DNA from: Limnoperna fortunei
Lineage: Eukaryota; Mollusca; Bivalvia; Mytilida; Modiolidae
Direction: 5' to 3'
Length of the DNA: 64,000 nt
NCBI GenBank assembly: GCA_944474755.1
Contig: OX104117.1
Location: forward strand, 44,285,222 to 44,349,221
Shown here: piece after piece, positions 1-14,100 of the stretch
Numbering within the stretch: position 1 is the first letter of the stretch
Layout: each line of letters opens with the position of its first letter
Notes under the pieces: generated by a model
Database searches by the model: none
What the model saw: only the letters and a program-made list of their open reading frames with translations
What the model was told of the DNA's origin: nothing
Position numbers and translations under genes: made by a program

Positions 1-234
1 TGACATTTTTTTTCATTTGTTTGTTTCGTCAAATAGAAAACTTTTAAAACTCTTTATAACAACTTGCATTACTATAAACTAAACAATGATAAATTAAGGC
101 TTCACTTCAAATATGACTACAAATATGTATTGTTCTACTAAGGAACAAAATGGCAAATTATGCTACAACGGGGATTTCTGATCGACAACATATTTGTAAC
201 TTTTGGAGGGTGTGTTTTTCAGCAGGTAATCAGA

Positions 235-600
235 ATTCCAGTGGGTACCAACCGTGTCCTACTCATTGCCGATTTGTTCTAGTAGTCTGAAGTTATTCAA
301 CGTCTTATTTAAGACAGGAAGATAGCAGAAGTTGGTCCTTTTATTTCACTTTAATTATTGATGATGTACTTTCAATCATAACCTGTTAATATATTCTTCA
401 TAACTTGAAATTAAAAGACAAACAGCTTCATCTACGTCTTTTTCAGACTTAAACCCCAATATGACGCCAATGGTCATTTCACAAGAGTCCAAGACGAGAT
501 GATTTTCATTTCGAAATGATTAATTGTCTTCACTTGTGCACCAATATGCCAGCTATTCCTACATACGATGCCTATATTTTTTTGTTTCTAATTTCATTTA
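235..600 (+). pseudogene. Decayed reverse-transcriptase fragment
   Basis: Broken frames read GTNRVLLIADLF, then FTLIIDDVLSII (the RT catalytic region with YIDD decayed to IIDD), then peptide matching the DDF-type block after the palm. At least two frameshifts and several stops are present. It belongs to the same RT family as the fragments near 20.6 and 23.3 kb. The element type (Penelope-like or another non-LTR class) cannot be fixed from so little. Confidence 0.6.
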
Positions 601-637
601 TGATAAGCCACTATCACTCACACTACAGCTATATAAT

Positions 638-830
638 TATGATGTTCAGTGTTTATTGGAGGGCATTGGGTTTTTAAGCTGATACATGATTGGAACACAA
701 CCACCGACCTTCGGTAGAAAACTAAAGGTCTTCGTAAATTATGGATACCTTGCCCAAAATGAGCTTGAGCACTTCACACACTGCTGACCACTTGTGTGAC
801 ATAAACCAGTTAACCAGGCAACTATAAATC
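638..830 (-). mobile_element. Very decayed SINE-like sequence
   Basis: The stretch ACCGACCTTCGGTAGAAAACT and its surroundings resemble the reverse orientation of the SINE seen at 61948-62125, but many changes obscure it. Confidence 0.25.
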
Positions 831-2444
831 ATCTAGTCCCAGTAAACATATCATTTTGTTAGATAAATTCATTTTATGGAGAAATCAGAAACATTAAGCG
901 GCACAAATAGTAAGTGAGTCATTTCATCAGTCTTTTAAAAGTAATAATTGAGTGTACCAATCTATTATCGACCCCACCTTTTCCATCAACAAGTCATCAG
1001 AGGATCTGGACAAGGGGGCTTGCGTTATTCTGCAAAGGGTTACTATTAATTGAATATGATGGACGAGGAAACTAACCTTTAGTCATTTCTTATACAATAT
1101 GTGGCCTCAAAGGACATCATGACATAATATAAATTACTTTTAATAAATCTTTCTGTTATTGGAAGTGAACTGATTTGTTTATATAACAAGGAAATTGTCT
1201 TTTGCAAATAATTTATTATTGTTGTAGTTTGAGATAGCTGTTGGCTGTAAAAAGAAAAAAAAGCTCTTTCTTAAGCTACAAATAAGGTATAATACAGGAA
1301 GAATTAAAAATAGATTTCACTATACAGTGTAATCTACTTTTTTGGTATACAGGAATGATATTATAATTAATTATATATTTCCACTGTAGCTTCAAAACTA
1401 ACCAAAAAGGTTCTTGAACATTGAGGGACAATGAACAGTTGGAATTGAAATATCTTACTTTGCAGCATATATTAATTACAAAAACGTACTAGAATGTTTG
1501 GCAATAACTTTTATAAATTATAGCTTGTTTACGCCGAAAAAGGAAACCCGAGATAACAATAAGACAAATCGAATAAATTGTTGTTTACGCTTTTTCTTAT
1601 TGGAGCCTAATATTTGATAGTTGGATTATTTCGTCGTTTCTAAATTGTCGTTGTTTGATTCTCCACATAGTTCAGGAACAAGTTTTGTCATTTTTTTCAC
1701 CGTTAATGCTTTTTTGATGTTATCTCGTTATTTAGCTTTGCTTCGAAATAATGAAAGTGCACACGCAACTATAAATATATGTAGACGACAACATAAGATG
1801 AAACATGAAAACACAAGCAGATATGAAGATAGCAACAGGATATAAACAAGGAAACAAGCGAGACAAAGCGTCAATATTAAGATTATAATATAGTTATTTT
1901 TTTAAATATCAAATAACTCAAACATACGCAACATTGCGTTTATATTTCTACTTGTGTTTAACGTATAATGCAAAAATAACTTTTATTTATGATACATAAA
2001 AATATAGATATAAAGCTTGGCAAGTTACGAAAATGAAATGAAGAAGAAAGAATAATATATATTTTCCGTTCACCCTACTGAGCATTAGGAAGGTACACAA
2101 ATTGGGGGTTCTCAAACACGTCTGTCCACATCGTATCTTAAATTGTCGTTTGTGCTGTAACCAAAGCGTCTTTTTGTGGTCTTGCCTATCATACTTAACA
2201 TAAGTGTGATAGCAGACTCTCATCTTACTAAATTTTTCAAAGGTAACAACCCTTTAGATTCTAATTGTACCTATCAACAGCTGGATTATTTTTAACTGGC
2301 AAAAATTCCGTCTTGTCGTCCCAGAGCTATTTTAACCCTTCATTTGTATCTTCACAACTAACATGGTTCTATCACTTCGAGTGTGTGTTGATGCAACTTA
2401 ATTTTTGTTCCTAAGTATGATAAGTAACTAACATAGAAATATTT

Positions 2445-2680
2445 TTTGTTTGCGTGCCACTCATGTATTGTTTAGGGGCCAATAATGATTCTTGATGAGA
2501 CGAATGCGGGTCTGACGTAGTGAATTTGAAACCTTTTGATATTTGATGAAAAAATATTCAAAACTATAAACGTGTTCTTTTCTGTTTAATTGCGAACCCA
2601 AAACTTTCCGGGCACGTGGACTACAGCCAGTATTCTTGCATGATAATGTTTGTTGACATGAATACTATCTACAATATAAT
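2445..2680. repeat. Dispersed repeat, copy 1
   Basis: Shares blocks with 3125-3350: GCCACT, TTCTTGATGAGACG versus TTCTTGATTAGACG, ACTATAAA, and GTGGACTACAGCCAGTATTC. The two are diverged copies of one unidentified repeat about 200 bases long. Confidence 0.5.
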
Positions 2681-3124
2681 AAAATAAAACTGCAACGGGT
2701 CTTAATCATGATTTAAGTGGATGATAGTTGCTGTATCTTTGATTACCAATGAAAAAAAACATCTTTCTTCTTCATTGCCCACCTAATTAGCATATTAGAA
2801 GACGTGATATTTATGGTAAAACTGATTTAAATAAACTATGATAATGGTAACGATAATCTTAAGGTTGTTACAGCAATCATAATAGTTCCTTTCACTTAAA
2901 CAGTAAAATATTCAATTGAAATGTAGAGTAACAAAACTGATCACGAGAATTGGTCTCGGTGAGTATAAATGAGTATGACGACAAGCATTTAATCAATATG
3001 TTTTTCTAGTACAAAACAAATTAATGATATTACAACCACGTCTGGTTCTAGTCGGGGTATATCCAATCATATTATTCAACTGACTCAATTATTCACAAAC
3101 ATAAAGTTCGGTGGTTCAAACCAA

Positions 3125-3350
3125 AATATTTAAAATATTTTGAGTTGGGCGCCACTAATTATTCTTGATTAGACGTAACACGCGGGCGTCTGGGAAAGAG
3201 GATTGTAAAACCTTAGAATCTTTATTGTAATTTTATAAAAAAAAAAAAAACTATAAATTTCGTTTCTGTTGGTATATGTCCTACTGCTAAACATTAATTT
3301 GCGGGCGTGTGGACTACAACCAGTATTCTGTACTCATGCTACATTGTATG
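3125..3350. repeat. Dispersed repeat, copy 2
   Basis: Second copy of the repeat at 2445-2680, in the same orientation, with a run of 14 A at 3237-3250. Confidence 0.5.
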
Positions 3351-6300
3351 GAAATGTAGCATAGGTACATTATTTTACCCGAATTAAAACCCATTCAAAC
3401 ACTATAAACAGAAACGGTTCAGTATTTGTTTTTTACTAGACATTCGACTTGATTTTATAAACTTTGACATTGCTCGATATGTAGTAATGTTTCGTTTAAT
3501 AGTTAGATAAGTGTCTGGTTAATCTCATGTTATGCTATGTCTTTTATTTATGTATTTTAAAAAATCATAAGGACATAATATCTCCATTATATAGTTGGAT
3601 ATTCTACTAATATTCTTGCAGTAATGTATTTGTCTGGAATATTTACAGATATACAGATGATAAATACAGAATGTACTTCTTTCAGTGTTGTTGTGGTCGT
3701 ATTACAGCTAATATTCTTAAAGCTTGTATTCGTGTCTGATTTTAATTAATGAAACACTATATTTTGACTTTTATTAGTACGAGACAGTTAATTGAGCGCT
3801 GTTTTTACTTTGATCTTTTTCCACATTTCCAGATATAAAATATCTATCATTAAAAAACATCGTTTATTTTAGAAATTAATAAGAGTTTATAGTTGAACAT
3901 AGGTAATGGGTAATGTGGGCATTTTTTTATTAGAACTTTCTTGCAATAAACAAATAAACAAAAAAATGTACAGAAAAGTGATATAAATACAACTTTGAAT
4001 TTGAATTACAATCCTCGAGCTGCTACCGTCAGTGTTTGGCTTCCTACTTATGTGTCTTCATTCTAGTGTTACGTTTATCGATTTCACTGCACTTGATTTT
4101 AACTCGATTTATGTACATGACTAACGCTTTTTGATGAATTTCTATTGTAGCATTATTCAAGACATGAATAAATTAGGCAAACATATCAGCTAGAAAATTG
4201 TCGCCTTTCATGCTGTTTAACTATGTTCTAGATAGGTTTTCAGACCTCATCAAGAAATGCCGAAGACATAAAAGAACAAAGCTGTTGTCACACAGAAAGT
4301 AATAATCATTCATTAAGTCAAGCCTATCGTATCAGTTTATGGTTTAAAAAAATAATGACCCACGTGCTGACAAAATACTCGACTTTTCGACTGTTTATTG
4401 ATCTAACTTTATTTTAGCAAGTTTTACCAATTTCTAATAGTTGCTAGAATACCTTTTATGTATTTATTCGTTACTACAAATGCTTGATAATCAATTTTGT
4501 CAAGCCTTAATAAACATTGTACTGTTAGTGAAAAACAGACGTGCAAGTTGGTTTAAATATGGCAAATTAATCTGGTTGCACGGAACATTTGCTTTTTTGT
4601 TTGGTGGAAAAAAGGAGTATCTGGTTAAATTATAATTCCTACTTAGGTCCTTGAAAATATAATTTGGCCATGTTCAATTTGTTATTTTTGTTAATTTTTT
4701 AATTAAATTATTTGAGAAAACGCATGCAACAGTTCAACAATGTTTAAGTTATATGTAACTATAAGATATAAATAGCGTTTTTGCTATTAAGGGAATTTGC
4801 AATAATTTTCTCTACAAGGGCACATCTGTCCTAAAAGATGTTTAAAAAACGGCACACATGTAAAAAAAATGTTGAAATGTTCGTATACACGCAGCTATAA
4901 GGCATATTGAGTCCACAAATATATGCTCACCAGTGCATGAAGTGAACAATATATTAACATTGGTTGTACGACCATTTGATTTCTCTTGTTGGGTGTAGGG
5001 AGCTTCGATTTTTGAAAAAATATGGTTCCTATTCTGGTAAAAAACATAACCTGGCTAGTGCAGTGGATGCTTGGGAAAATAATAGTCAAAACCATAACGG
5101 AACGAGAATAAATCCCGAAAACAGATATTTTGGTTTTATTGATTAAGCTTCTTTAACTAAGACAATTACTACAATGAAATTGAAAGTACATTACACACAC
5201 AATTGCTTATTATTATAATATAATATTTCTGTCATTCGCCGGCTTGCTGGTAAAACTGCTAGAAAATTCCGTAAATTTAAGTATAGAAATGTTTTACTCA
5301 GCTTTACTCAGACCGTTGTGTTTTGTACATATTCCGGTTTGATACAATCAACTTAAAACCAAAATTGCCACTATGGAATAAAACGGTAATTTCTAAATGT
5401 CCCAAAGATTGCTTAGTATCAATATTTATAGTAATAACATAAAATAACTTTCTATGTGTTTCATTATCTATGTTTGAAGAAGACTTTCAATTACTTTTGA
5501 CGCGATGTCAGAATTAATGTGTATCTAGTATAGTTTATTGTCTTACGTCAATCTGTTCTTGGCACGTAAAGGAACTATAGAAATAAAGAGATAGTTTGAA
5601 TGATTAATATCAGCAATATTCAGGACGAGAGCAAATTTATAAATAATAAATTAATTGTAAGGTAATCCCAAAAGCTCGAAGTCAAAAGCCAACGGTCATG
5701 AAATGTCAAGGGAAAAGGCGTATCTGATATGGAAATTCAGTCCTGTAGCCTAATAGCTAAGGACCACTATTAACGTGCTTGTTTTTTAAGACCTCCAACG
5801 CATGAATGTTGGTTCAGCATAGACATGCGCGCAATAAATAACTCTTATTTGTAGAAACCATGCAGCCATTGTAAGATAAGCCTTTCTTAGAAAAATCCCG
5901 AGGCTTCCCGTGAAGCCAAAAATATACAAGTTTCATGCACTTTCAGTGAGTAAGTAAAACTAATATTAAAAAGCAAATGAAATTATTGATTAAAAATTGT
6001 CATAATGCCTGTTTGTTTCGTTGATTTCTAAATAATCCATGTCTCTAACAAATTTTATGGACGTAAAGAACTGGTGGTGCGATGTTACGTTATTTTCTTC
6101 CTCTATATCGAACGACGTAATAGTCAGGAAATTAGTTTTACCATCTCGATATCATATTACGACCATTTGCGGACACCATATTAACCTTAACGGTGTGTTA
6201 AGAGATTCTGTGAGTAGGATCACGATCGTTCGCGGTTAGTAGTTATATTTTCTCATCCAATATCCAATTTAAATCTCCGCATACGGTGCAATAACCCATC

Positions 6301-8128
6301 GATATATATTATCCTTTCACTGAATGGAAACAAATGTCAGTTTATACACTAATAATAGGGTCTTGGACATGTTTTTTTCGCTAAGATGGTTCGGATAAAC
6401 ATAGAATACAAATGCAAAAATAAAGGAGACGTTTATTTTTGGCTCCTATAATAGGCTTTCATGTGAATTTATAAACAACTGTATCAAATTTAATACACAC
6501 ATCAAATATGAAAAGTATGACATATTCAAAACAGAGAAAATCGTTTCATTCTTGACAAAATGTGTATGTAAAGTTCTATTCAGCTAATTGTTAAAAATAC
6601 GTAATTATACCGGTTGCTTCTCTGACCAAATTATCCATTTAACACACATATTTTTGTTAGACCTGATCATACAGAGATTTTCAGTGAATCCCCAGGTTGC
6701 GCATAAGGAGATATTCTAGGTCTAAAGGTTGTTATGTGACAATGTGCAAAAACAGGTTGTGGAACATTGCTGATTAGGATTAGGCTTATTGTAGCAGTTA
6801 TGAAGGCTATTCTCCTTCCCTGAACTTCTCTCCATACTTTTCTAGTGGCATTCAAAATTGTGTTTTCTTTTGTCCATCATTGCTTTACCCGTTTACTGAT
6901 AACTTTGAATTTGTCCTCGTCCTGAAATTTCTTAGATGTTATGTACTAGACGATAAGCAAACAATCAGTCATATTATATGTTCTTTATCATAATCACACA
7001 CAATCAGTCAACTAATTAATTTCTTTTAAATTAATATAGGAAATAATTAAATATAAACCTCACAAAAAATTAATCACACAACGACAGCACATCAAATGAC
7101 TAAAGATTCACGGAAAATCAATAACAGCAAGGACAAACGACAACAAATAGCTTTGAACAATTATAGACAATTTAAAGGGGATGTTTGAAACTGAACCCTT
7201 TTATTATTCATCTACCGAAACGCATAAACTATTAACAACAAAAATCCACTTGCACTACACAACACACGATAAGTAGGTTAAAGAAATACCGGTCATAATG
7301 AAATAAAGAATTTCACCGAGAACATCCTTTGAGATCATAATGACAATAATAAATGAAATATAAACGCTATCGAATGTAGTTTGGCAACGAATAAGTTTAA
7401 TACAAATATAAGATAGTAGCGATCCATGAATAAAATGTAAAATACAGAAGTAACAATTTTAAAATAATAAGAACATGATATAAAGTGTACATAAAATCAC
7501 TAAAGTACAGGCTGGTGAAACGATAACAGATCTCAAAATTAATCTCAGACCTGCGATTCTACTGGATTAATAACCCATTATTCATTAAATCTAAAACTGA
7601 CGTGACGAACAGGCAAACGTTTACTGGGAAGAACAGTTTTAGATAATAAATCACCAAATTAAAGTTATCATGTTATTTTAGTAACATATATGTACATAAG
7701 TTTGTCCTAGGACTAACTGTAAGACACATTATTATCATGGTTCTCAATAAAACATTGCCCACTTTTATTCCTTTACGTAATTGAAACAATCTATAATAAT
7801 TAATATATTCAACCATACAGTTAGCACTTAACGCATTAGCGACAAAACGATTCAATATGATCAACCCTAATTTGGCTTTGATAGCTCATATAGTCTTATT
7901 GCTGATCGAAACGTCTTTGGAGTATCCTGTAAATTTGATTACTTAATACAGTAAAGTTGTGATCTGTTCTGTAGCCATATTTCTGTGTGGCACGTTCTAT
8001 TACTAATGATTATCAAGTGATAGCTGAATTCATGTAGACGTATATCTCTTGGGTCTTTGGTTATTCGTAGTCACACAATTTCAATGTAAATATGAAGATT
8101 TTTGCATGAAAGTTTAATTTGAGCTGCA

Positions 8129-8189
8129 ATGGTACGAAAGAACAATTTTATATTTACATGCATCTTGGTTTTATACATTTCATCGAATG
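8129..8189 (+). CDS. LU protein exon 1 (signal peptide)
   Basis: The ATG is followed by 20 codons and one extra base, then a GTAAGT donor. The peptide begins MVRKNN and continues with a hydrophobic stretch ending SSN, typical of a signal peptide cut just before the mature LU domain. Two very short upstream ATG frames lie in the preceding 60 bases. The assignment to exon 2 rests on phase and content only. Confidence 0.55.
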
Positions 8190-11100
8190 GTAAGTAACAA
8201 TTGTACTTTTTCTTATTATGGTTTAAACTGAGCAAAATGAATATACCAGTATTTAATTACAGCAATATCTTTGTTTTAGCTATTACGTCGGCAAAGTGTT
8301 ATCATTTAATGCAGTAATTGCCATATGATTTGGGACCAAAATATAGTCAAAAACATGATATTGAACGTATTTTTATCAAATAATAATATCTTAGTAAAAA
8401 ATAGAAACATTTGTTAAATGAGATAAACAAGTATTCATCACAGATATAATATCAAACATTTTATTCCTTTGTGTCCGCTGCAATTTTCGACATCCACGGT
8501 AGTATATTTATGCCTCGGTTAAAAATGTATAAAATTTAAAAGAACGTAAAATAAACAATTGTATTAATTTTAAGGAAATCATTTCATAATTATGCGTCCC
8601 AGTTTAGGTAGTTCCATTATAACAATTTACTTAATGTATATATTAATCAGGCAAAAGGATTGTTTCCACTTTTAAATTGTGATAAATTTTGTTAACGTTA
8701 ACAGATTGCTTTTATTTTTTGACAAAATGCATTCCGCAATCAATTTGATACAAATACCTATTCGCTGGAACTAACTACTATTTTGCAATGGTCTTTCCGA
8801 AAAACTAAGAACTATAATAGATACAGGCTTACTGAACGCAGGGCAACTTTGTAGTTGTTTTAGAAATTAAAACAAATTGTATTTGAAAAAGTAGACTTTA
8901 TGCAAAAATACACTAGACAGATACATATTTAATGCAAAACGTGGACTGGGTTTTATTATGGAAAACATTTTTTGCGCACTGCTGTCAAACGTTCGCTTTG
9001 AGATGAATGTCCCTGTCTTTTGAATACTATAAAAATACGTTCCGCAAAAATGCTTGATGTAATTTGGTTGACTATTTCTTAAAGAAATCACCACTATATG
9101 GTGTGAGTTGGAGCGCGATTGCTGACAATCTGATGTGGAAAAGTTTACTTTACTGCCTCAGTTGCGGTGGTTACTCAAAGATACCGCCAATAAAACTGTT
9201 AGTCACAATATAATGAATTAAAATTTAAAAAAAACGTCAAAAATCTTCATATAAAGCGAATTTACATTTACAGTATTATTGGTAGCATTATGGGGGGGGG
9301 GGGTTTAAATACCACATGGTTTGAACGAATCTCCGACGTCTGCAAAAAATAATTTAACATCGAAAGAACTCTAAGGTTATAGCACTAAACTGGATTAGGT
9401 AACGGGCAGATAGTCTCACGCGGCCAATAATGGCCTAGGATTCTGTCGAACGTGTCTTGACCGCTATCTGTTCATTTTCTTACTTTTATCCCCCGTATCA
9501 GTAGTATTCCTGGAAGTTGATTGGTTAGTTACACGTCTTTACAAAACCAATATACCCGGACCGTTGCTAAGTCATATACCCGGGTGTTTCTAAGCGTTAG
9601 TGTTAAAAAAGTACCTAAGATGCGTTTATATTAAAATGGCAATTGGTTTGTGTCAAATATAGGATAATGAAATCTTTCACAAAAGGTCCAAATGTGTTTT
9701 ATTTTTAACAGAAAAAGAAACAAAATATGTGCAGTTTGACAAACATTTACGTCACACTATTATGACGTCTTTGCAAGACATTCAGCGCCAAAATTTATTT
9801 CTTAAACATCTGTTTGAATCCAACTTGGATTTTTTCGAGAACTGTAAGTTTCTACCAAAGGTAGTATCCTACACCTTGTAACAAAGCATAATTTGTTTCA
9901 AATTTCAATCAAACTTTCTTTGACAATGATGAGAACGTTACTTTAACGTCCGCCATTTCGTTGACAAAGTACCTAAAAATCCATCATTTCAAACTAAAAC
10001 CGGGGATAAATACGTTATACACGTTCATATCCGTAGATATGCAGATTTTAACACCTTCAACACCCCTGTACACCCTTCGGCTTCGCCTCAGGACGCACTT
10101 GGAGCACTTCAGGTGTTAAAATTTCCATATCAACGGATATGAACGTATATAACTTATAGTATCCCGACTATCCTCAAAAGTACCCTAATGTGTAAAATTC
10201 CACAGAAAGGGAATGCAAATTTGTAATAGCACAAATTGTTGTCATTTTTATATGGATAACATCGTTTATTAAATGCACTTTGGTTGTGGAAAAATGCAAA
10301 AGAGTGTGTTAGCTATGTCTACTGACGCACGCGACTACGACTGGTAGTTATTAATAATAATGTATGAAAATAAAAACAATAAAAAACTAATCTTTAAACC
10401 ACAACGGGAGAAACATGATATTTATGAAAATACACTCGTATAATCCACTGAAATGAAAGATATGTCTGTATAAAATCAACCCTACAGAGACCTTATTGAT
10501 GGTAAATAACTTCATGTAAGACAAAGATAAAACATTTCTTTTTGGCGAGCGAAAAATTGTCTTGGGATTTTGTTGTATGGTCGAGATAACCCAACGTACC
10601 ACCTTCTGTCAATAAAATACTTGTAACAATCATACTTTGCAAAAACAACAATATCTGACAATTAACTGAATAAAACACCTATTATACGGTATTAAATGTA
10701 GCAACAATTAAAAATTTATGACAGAAAGCAACCGTAAATTGCTTCAATGTACTTGTAGATGAAGTAGTTAGACATCTCTTATGGTTAATTGACAGGCCAG
10801 ACTTGAGATCTTAAACTGCTAGACCGAATGTTCACATCGTGAAGACAGACGCTTGTCTTTCAAATAAATTAGTGAACTGTTTTATATAATAATTACGTTA
10901 CAAAAACGTGGGTTATTCCAATATCATATCTCAATTATAAATTTTACAGACTTTGCATCCTTTTCACACAAAATATTATCTAAACAACTTCTTTAAAATT
11001 GTGCTCGCTACCATCGTCTACAGCTCTAGGCTTCAAATCCAAAACATTGGTTGCTTTGAGTGTGGAAATACACAGGTGTCGTGGAGTGAGGACTCCGAGG

Positions 11101-14100
11101 TCGATGGTGTAATTCTGCCTTGTCCATATGTATTAAGAAAGCATTCTAGTTTGTTTTAATACGATGACCGGGATCAAGATTTAATTTCGCATTAGTAGAC
11201 AATTTTTCGTTGTCATATCTCCTGCTGTTTGATTCATTGTTTACTGGCATCTTCTTGTCCTACAAACAGCACAAATATTGCTAACTTCCCCTTAAAATTC
11301 AATCAGTTAATTTTTCACAGTGATGTTTGTAATCCTATAGAAACTTGATGAACTTGTTACAGCATGCTAATGTAGCTGCACAGCAAGTAACTTGTTTATC
11401 TTCAAATGTAATCGTCGAATAGTTGTTGATAAAGAACATCGTTATTTGTTACGAATCTGTCAACAAGAAAGAAACTTACAACTATGTATAAACACAACCC
11501 CCCCCAAAAGCATGTTTATCTTTAACGTAGATTTGATTGCCAAGTAATTAAGTTCTTTATTCATATATTATTTACCATCGGCTTGTAAACTCTAGGGCTG
11601 AGTGCTTAAACCTAACTGTGGGCATGTTGTGACTCCAACCTCAATTAAGGCCTGCTTGTTTCTCAGTTCATAGTTGGGTTTTCACTCTTTAAAACGGCTT
11701 CTCCTACCAATAAAGACTGGATAACTTTATATAACTGAAAATGCTGAAATAGCTTCAACCCCAATTCAAAACAAAGCGAATTTATTTTAATTAATTTCAA
11801 AAATGTATCTTGCTTAGTCAGCTGGTTAAAACTTAACTCTCATATCAGTAACAGTTCCCTCTCATCGACTCGTTTTTCTACTTGTACAAACCTATAAAAT
11901 TGAATTACATTTAACTTGTTGTCATCATGAAAACAACTATAACCTACTCTGCTCTGTTGACGTTAAGCATTAATCAGTATATATGATCTGACGATATAAT
12001 GAGGAGCACGTCTAATTATTTTCCCGTCAAAACACTACCTGCCCCACTGCAAAGACGCCCACACTGTCAGTTAAATTACCACATACCAAAATTACCTCCA
12101 CTTTAAACAAAATTTTCCCCTCTTACCAAAATCGCTAGTGTAAAAGCAATTTTCTCTTGTTAATATTTAATTTCGATCTTGTGGCTGATTATGAACTAAT
12201 CTATACAAATTTTGATAACAATTTTCAAGAATTTGTTATTTTACTTTACCATTATTCTAATTTATGTATTTTTTTCAGGGAAGAACTTTAGAAATCATGA
12301 TTACACAATAAAAGATTTGCTTTTGTTTCTCACTTATATGTCTAATAGACCACAAATAGAATATACAAGCTCACAAATTAGTAAGAAAAATTCTGGTGGG
12401 TGCGTTTTTGAATTGGTGATATTTTTAAAGTGGGACGATTTTGCTAAAATCGGGGCGTTTTTGCAGGGGCGATTTAATGACGGTGGAGACGTTTTTGACG
12501 CGGGCGATTCGACATGTATAAATTAATGACCATATAATGTGACAGTTTTGATAGATGGTCTTTTTAATGTTTGTTCTTGTAATGGTTATCTGTCTATTGT
12601 TTTGTATAGGGAATTGTATATTTAAAATAAAGATATATACAAACTGTAATTTACCTTGCTTAAAAACAAAAACTAATAAATGAACTATATATTATTTCTA
12701 TATTGGTGAGTATGGGAAAACAATTATACAACGATTCCAGATAAAGTGTGACAGATGAGGGTTATAAGAAATCATTAATTTCATTAATACAAGGATTGGG
12801 ATTTATGGCCTTATCGATATAAACAATAAAGAGGAACTTTTCTGGTGAAAAGTAGATCAGGATTTAATAAAACTGATTTATTGTTCAGAAATAATTGGAT
12901 TTTTAATGGTTTTGATAGTCGGCCTGTCAAAGATAAACATACAGGCATCATAATTTCTTGCGATAAATTTAATTGAAAATCTACTATTCCTCTAGACCTA
13001 CAATATTGTTCTGTTACACGAAAATACCTGTATTTATTGTAATTGAATTTAATATATCTAATTAGGTACGAATTTTTCATCACCAAACTATTTATTAGAT
13101 CAAAGTTTTCTGGATCAACGCAAATCAATGAAAATAAAATGTTCATTGATAGGAACAAGAAAAAGTAATAGATTAAAGTAACCAACGAATCTTAGGGAGT
13201 GGCAAGGTGGAATTCTGTGCAAACGACAAATGTATATTAATATATAGATATAAGACAAACAGGAAATATATATTTGATACGTTACAAGTTTTATGTATTC
13301 CGGAATAGGCTTCAGTTATTAAAATATTGTCTAGTATTTCTATGAATATTGATCCCATTCGAAACATAGAAATCTAACATCTTCTTCTGATACAATCAAA
13401 TAGTAATTCAACAATTGTTCTTTAAGCTTGCAAAATAAACATTGAAAATGCTGTTTTCAGATATCATAGATAAAATGTTTTAAGACTATAATCAGGTCGA
13501 TTTTAAAAGGTAACGAATGTATATAAAAACATCAAAAGGTGACCAAATTAAAAAATAAAAAGATTTTTATAATAAGGGCGAAGAACTTTGAATGGTAGGA
13601 ATTTACAAAAGAGGCTTCGAGTGAATTGGCTAAAAATTCGAGGACTCGTAAAACTGTAACAATAACTAAATAGAAAACTGTCCATTAAAACATTTAATTT
13701 TTGTAAAATTATAAGGAAGAAGAGTTTATGTCCTTCACCGGTTTTGGTATGTAACGTTTTGGAATTGTGATGATAAAAGCTCTTCAACATCTTAATCGTC
13801 TGGATTTAAAATATTTATCGGGTTAAGAGCCATATAACCTGCTGTATAACCATATATATAATTGTTACTGATATCAATGAGTTTACAAGAAAATTTACAG
13901 CCGCAATAATCATCGATCGAAATGTGTCGTAAAATTGTTAAAAACACGAAAGGACCCTAATGACTATGATTCCAGTAGTCACTGAAAGGAAAAATACTGA
14001 GAAATGATTTCCAGGAAAGGTCTGAAAGTAACACAATATGTAATATCGGCTGTTGTTAATGGTTATTGGATCAAAATGACATTAACCTTCCTTAAATACC

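Larger units (their letters stand above)
831..8128. other. Gene-free AT-rich sequence
   Basis: Apart from the repeat pair, I see no supported gene, RNA or element. Short frames here are in AT-rich DNA with no splice-consistent coding signal. The frame at 4964-5146 has a faintly transposase-like composition but nothing I can name. Confidence 0.5.

Noticed and set aside
4964..5146. 60-residue frame with KKHNLASAVDAWENN, faintly transposase-like
   Set aside because: The similarity is only an impression; no motif can be pointed to, and no neighbouring transposon ends were found.
12212..12526. 104-codon ORF
   Set aside because: It begins in AT-rich hydrophobic-looking sequence and ends in a repeat-like inverted arm. 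No domain, and length is within chance for this composition.
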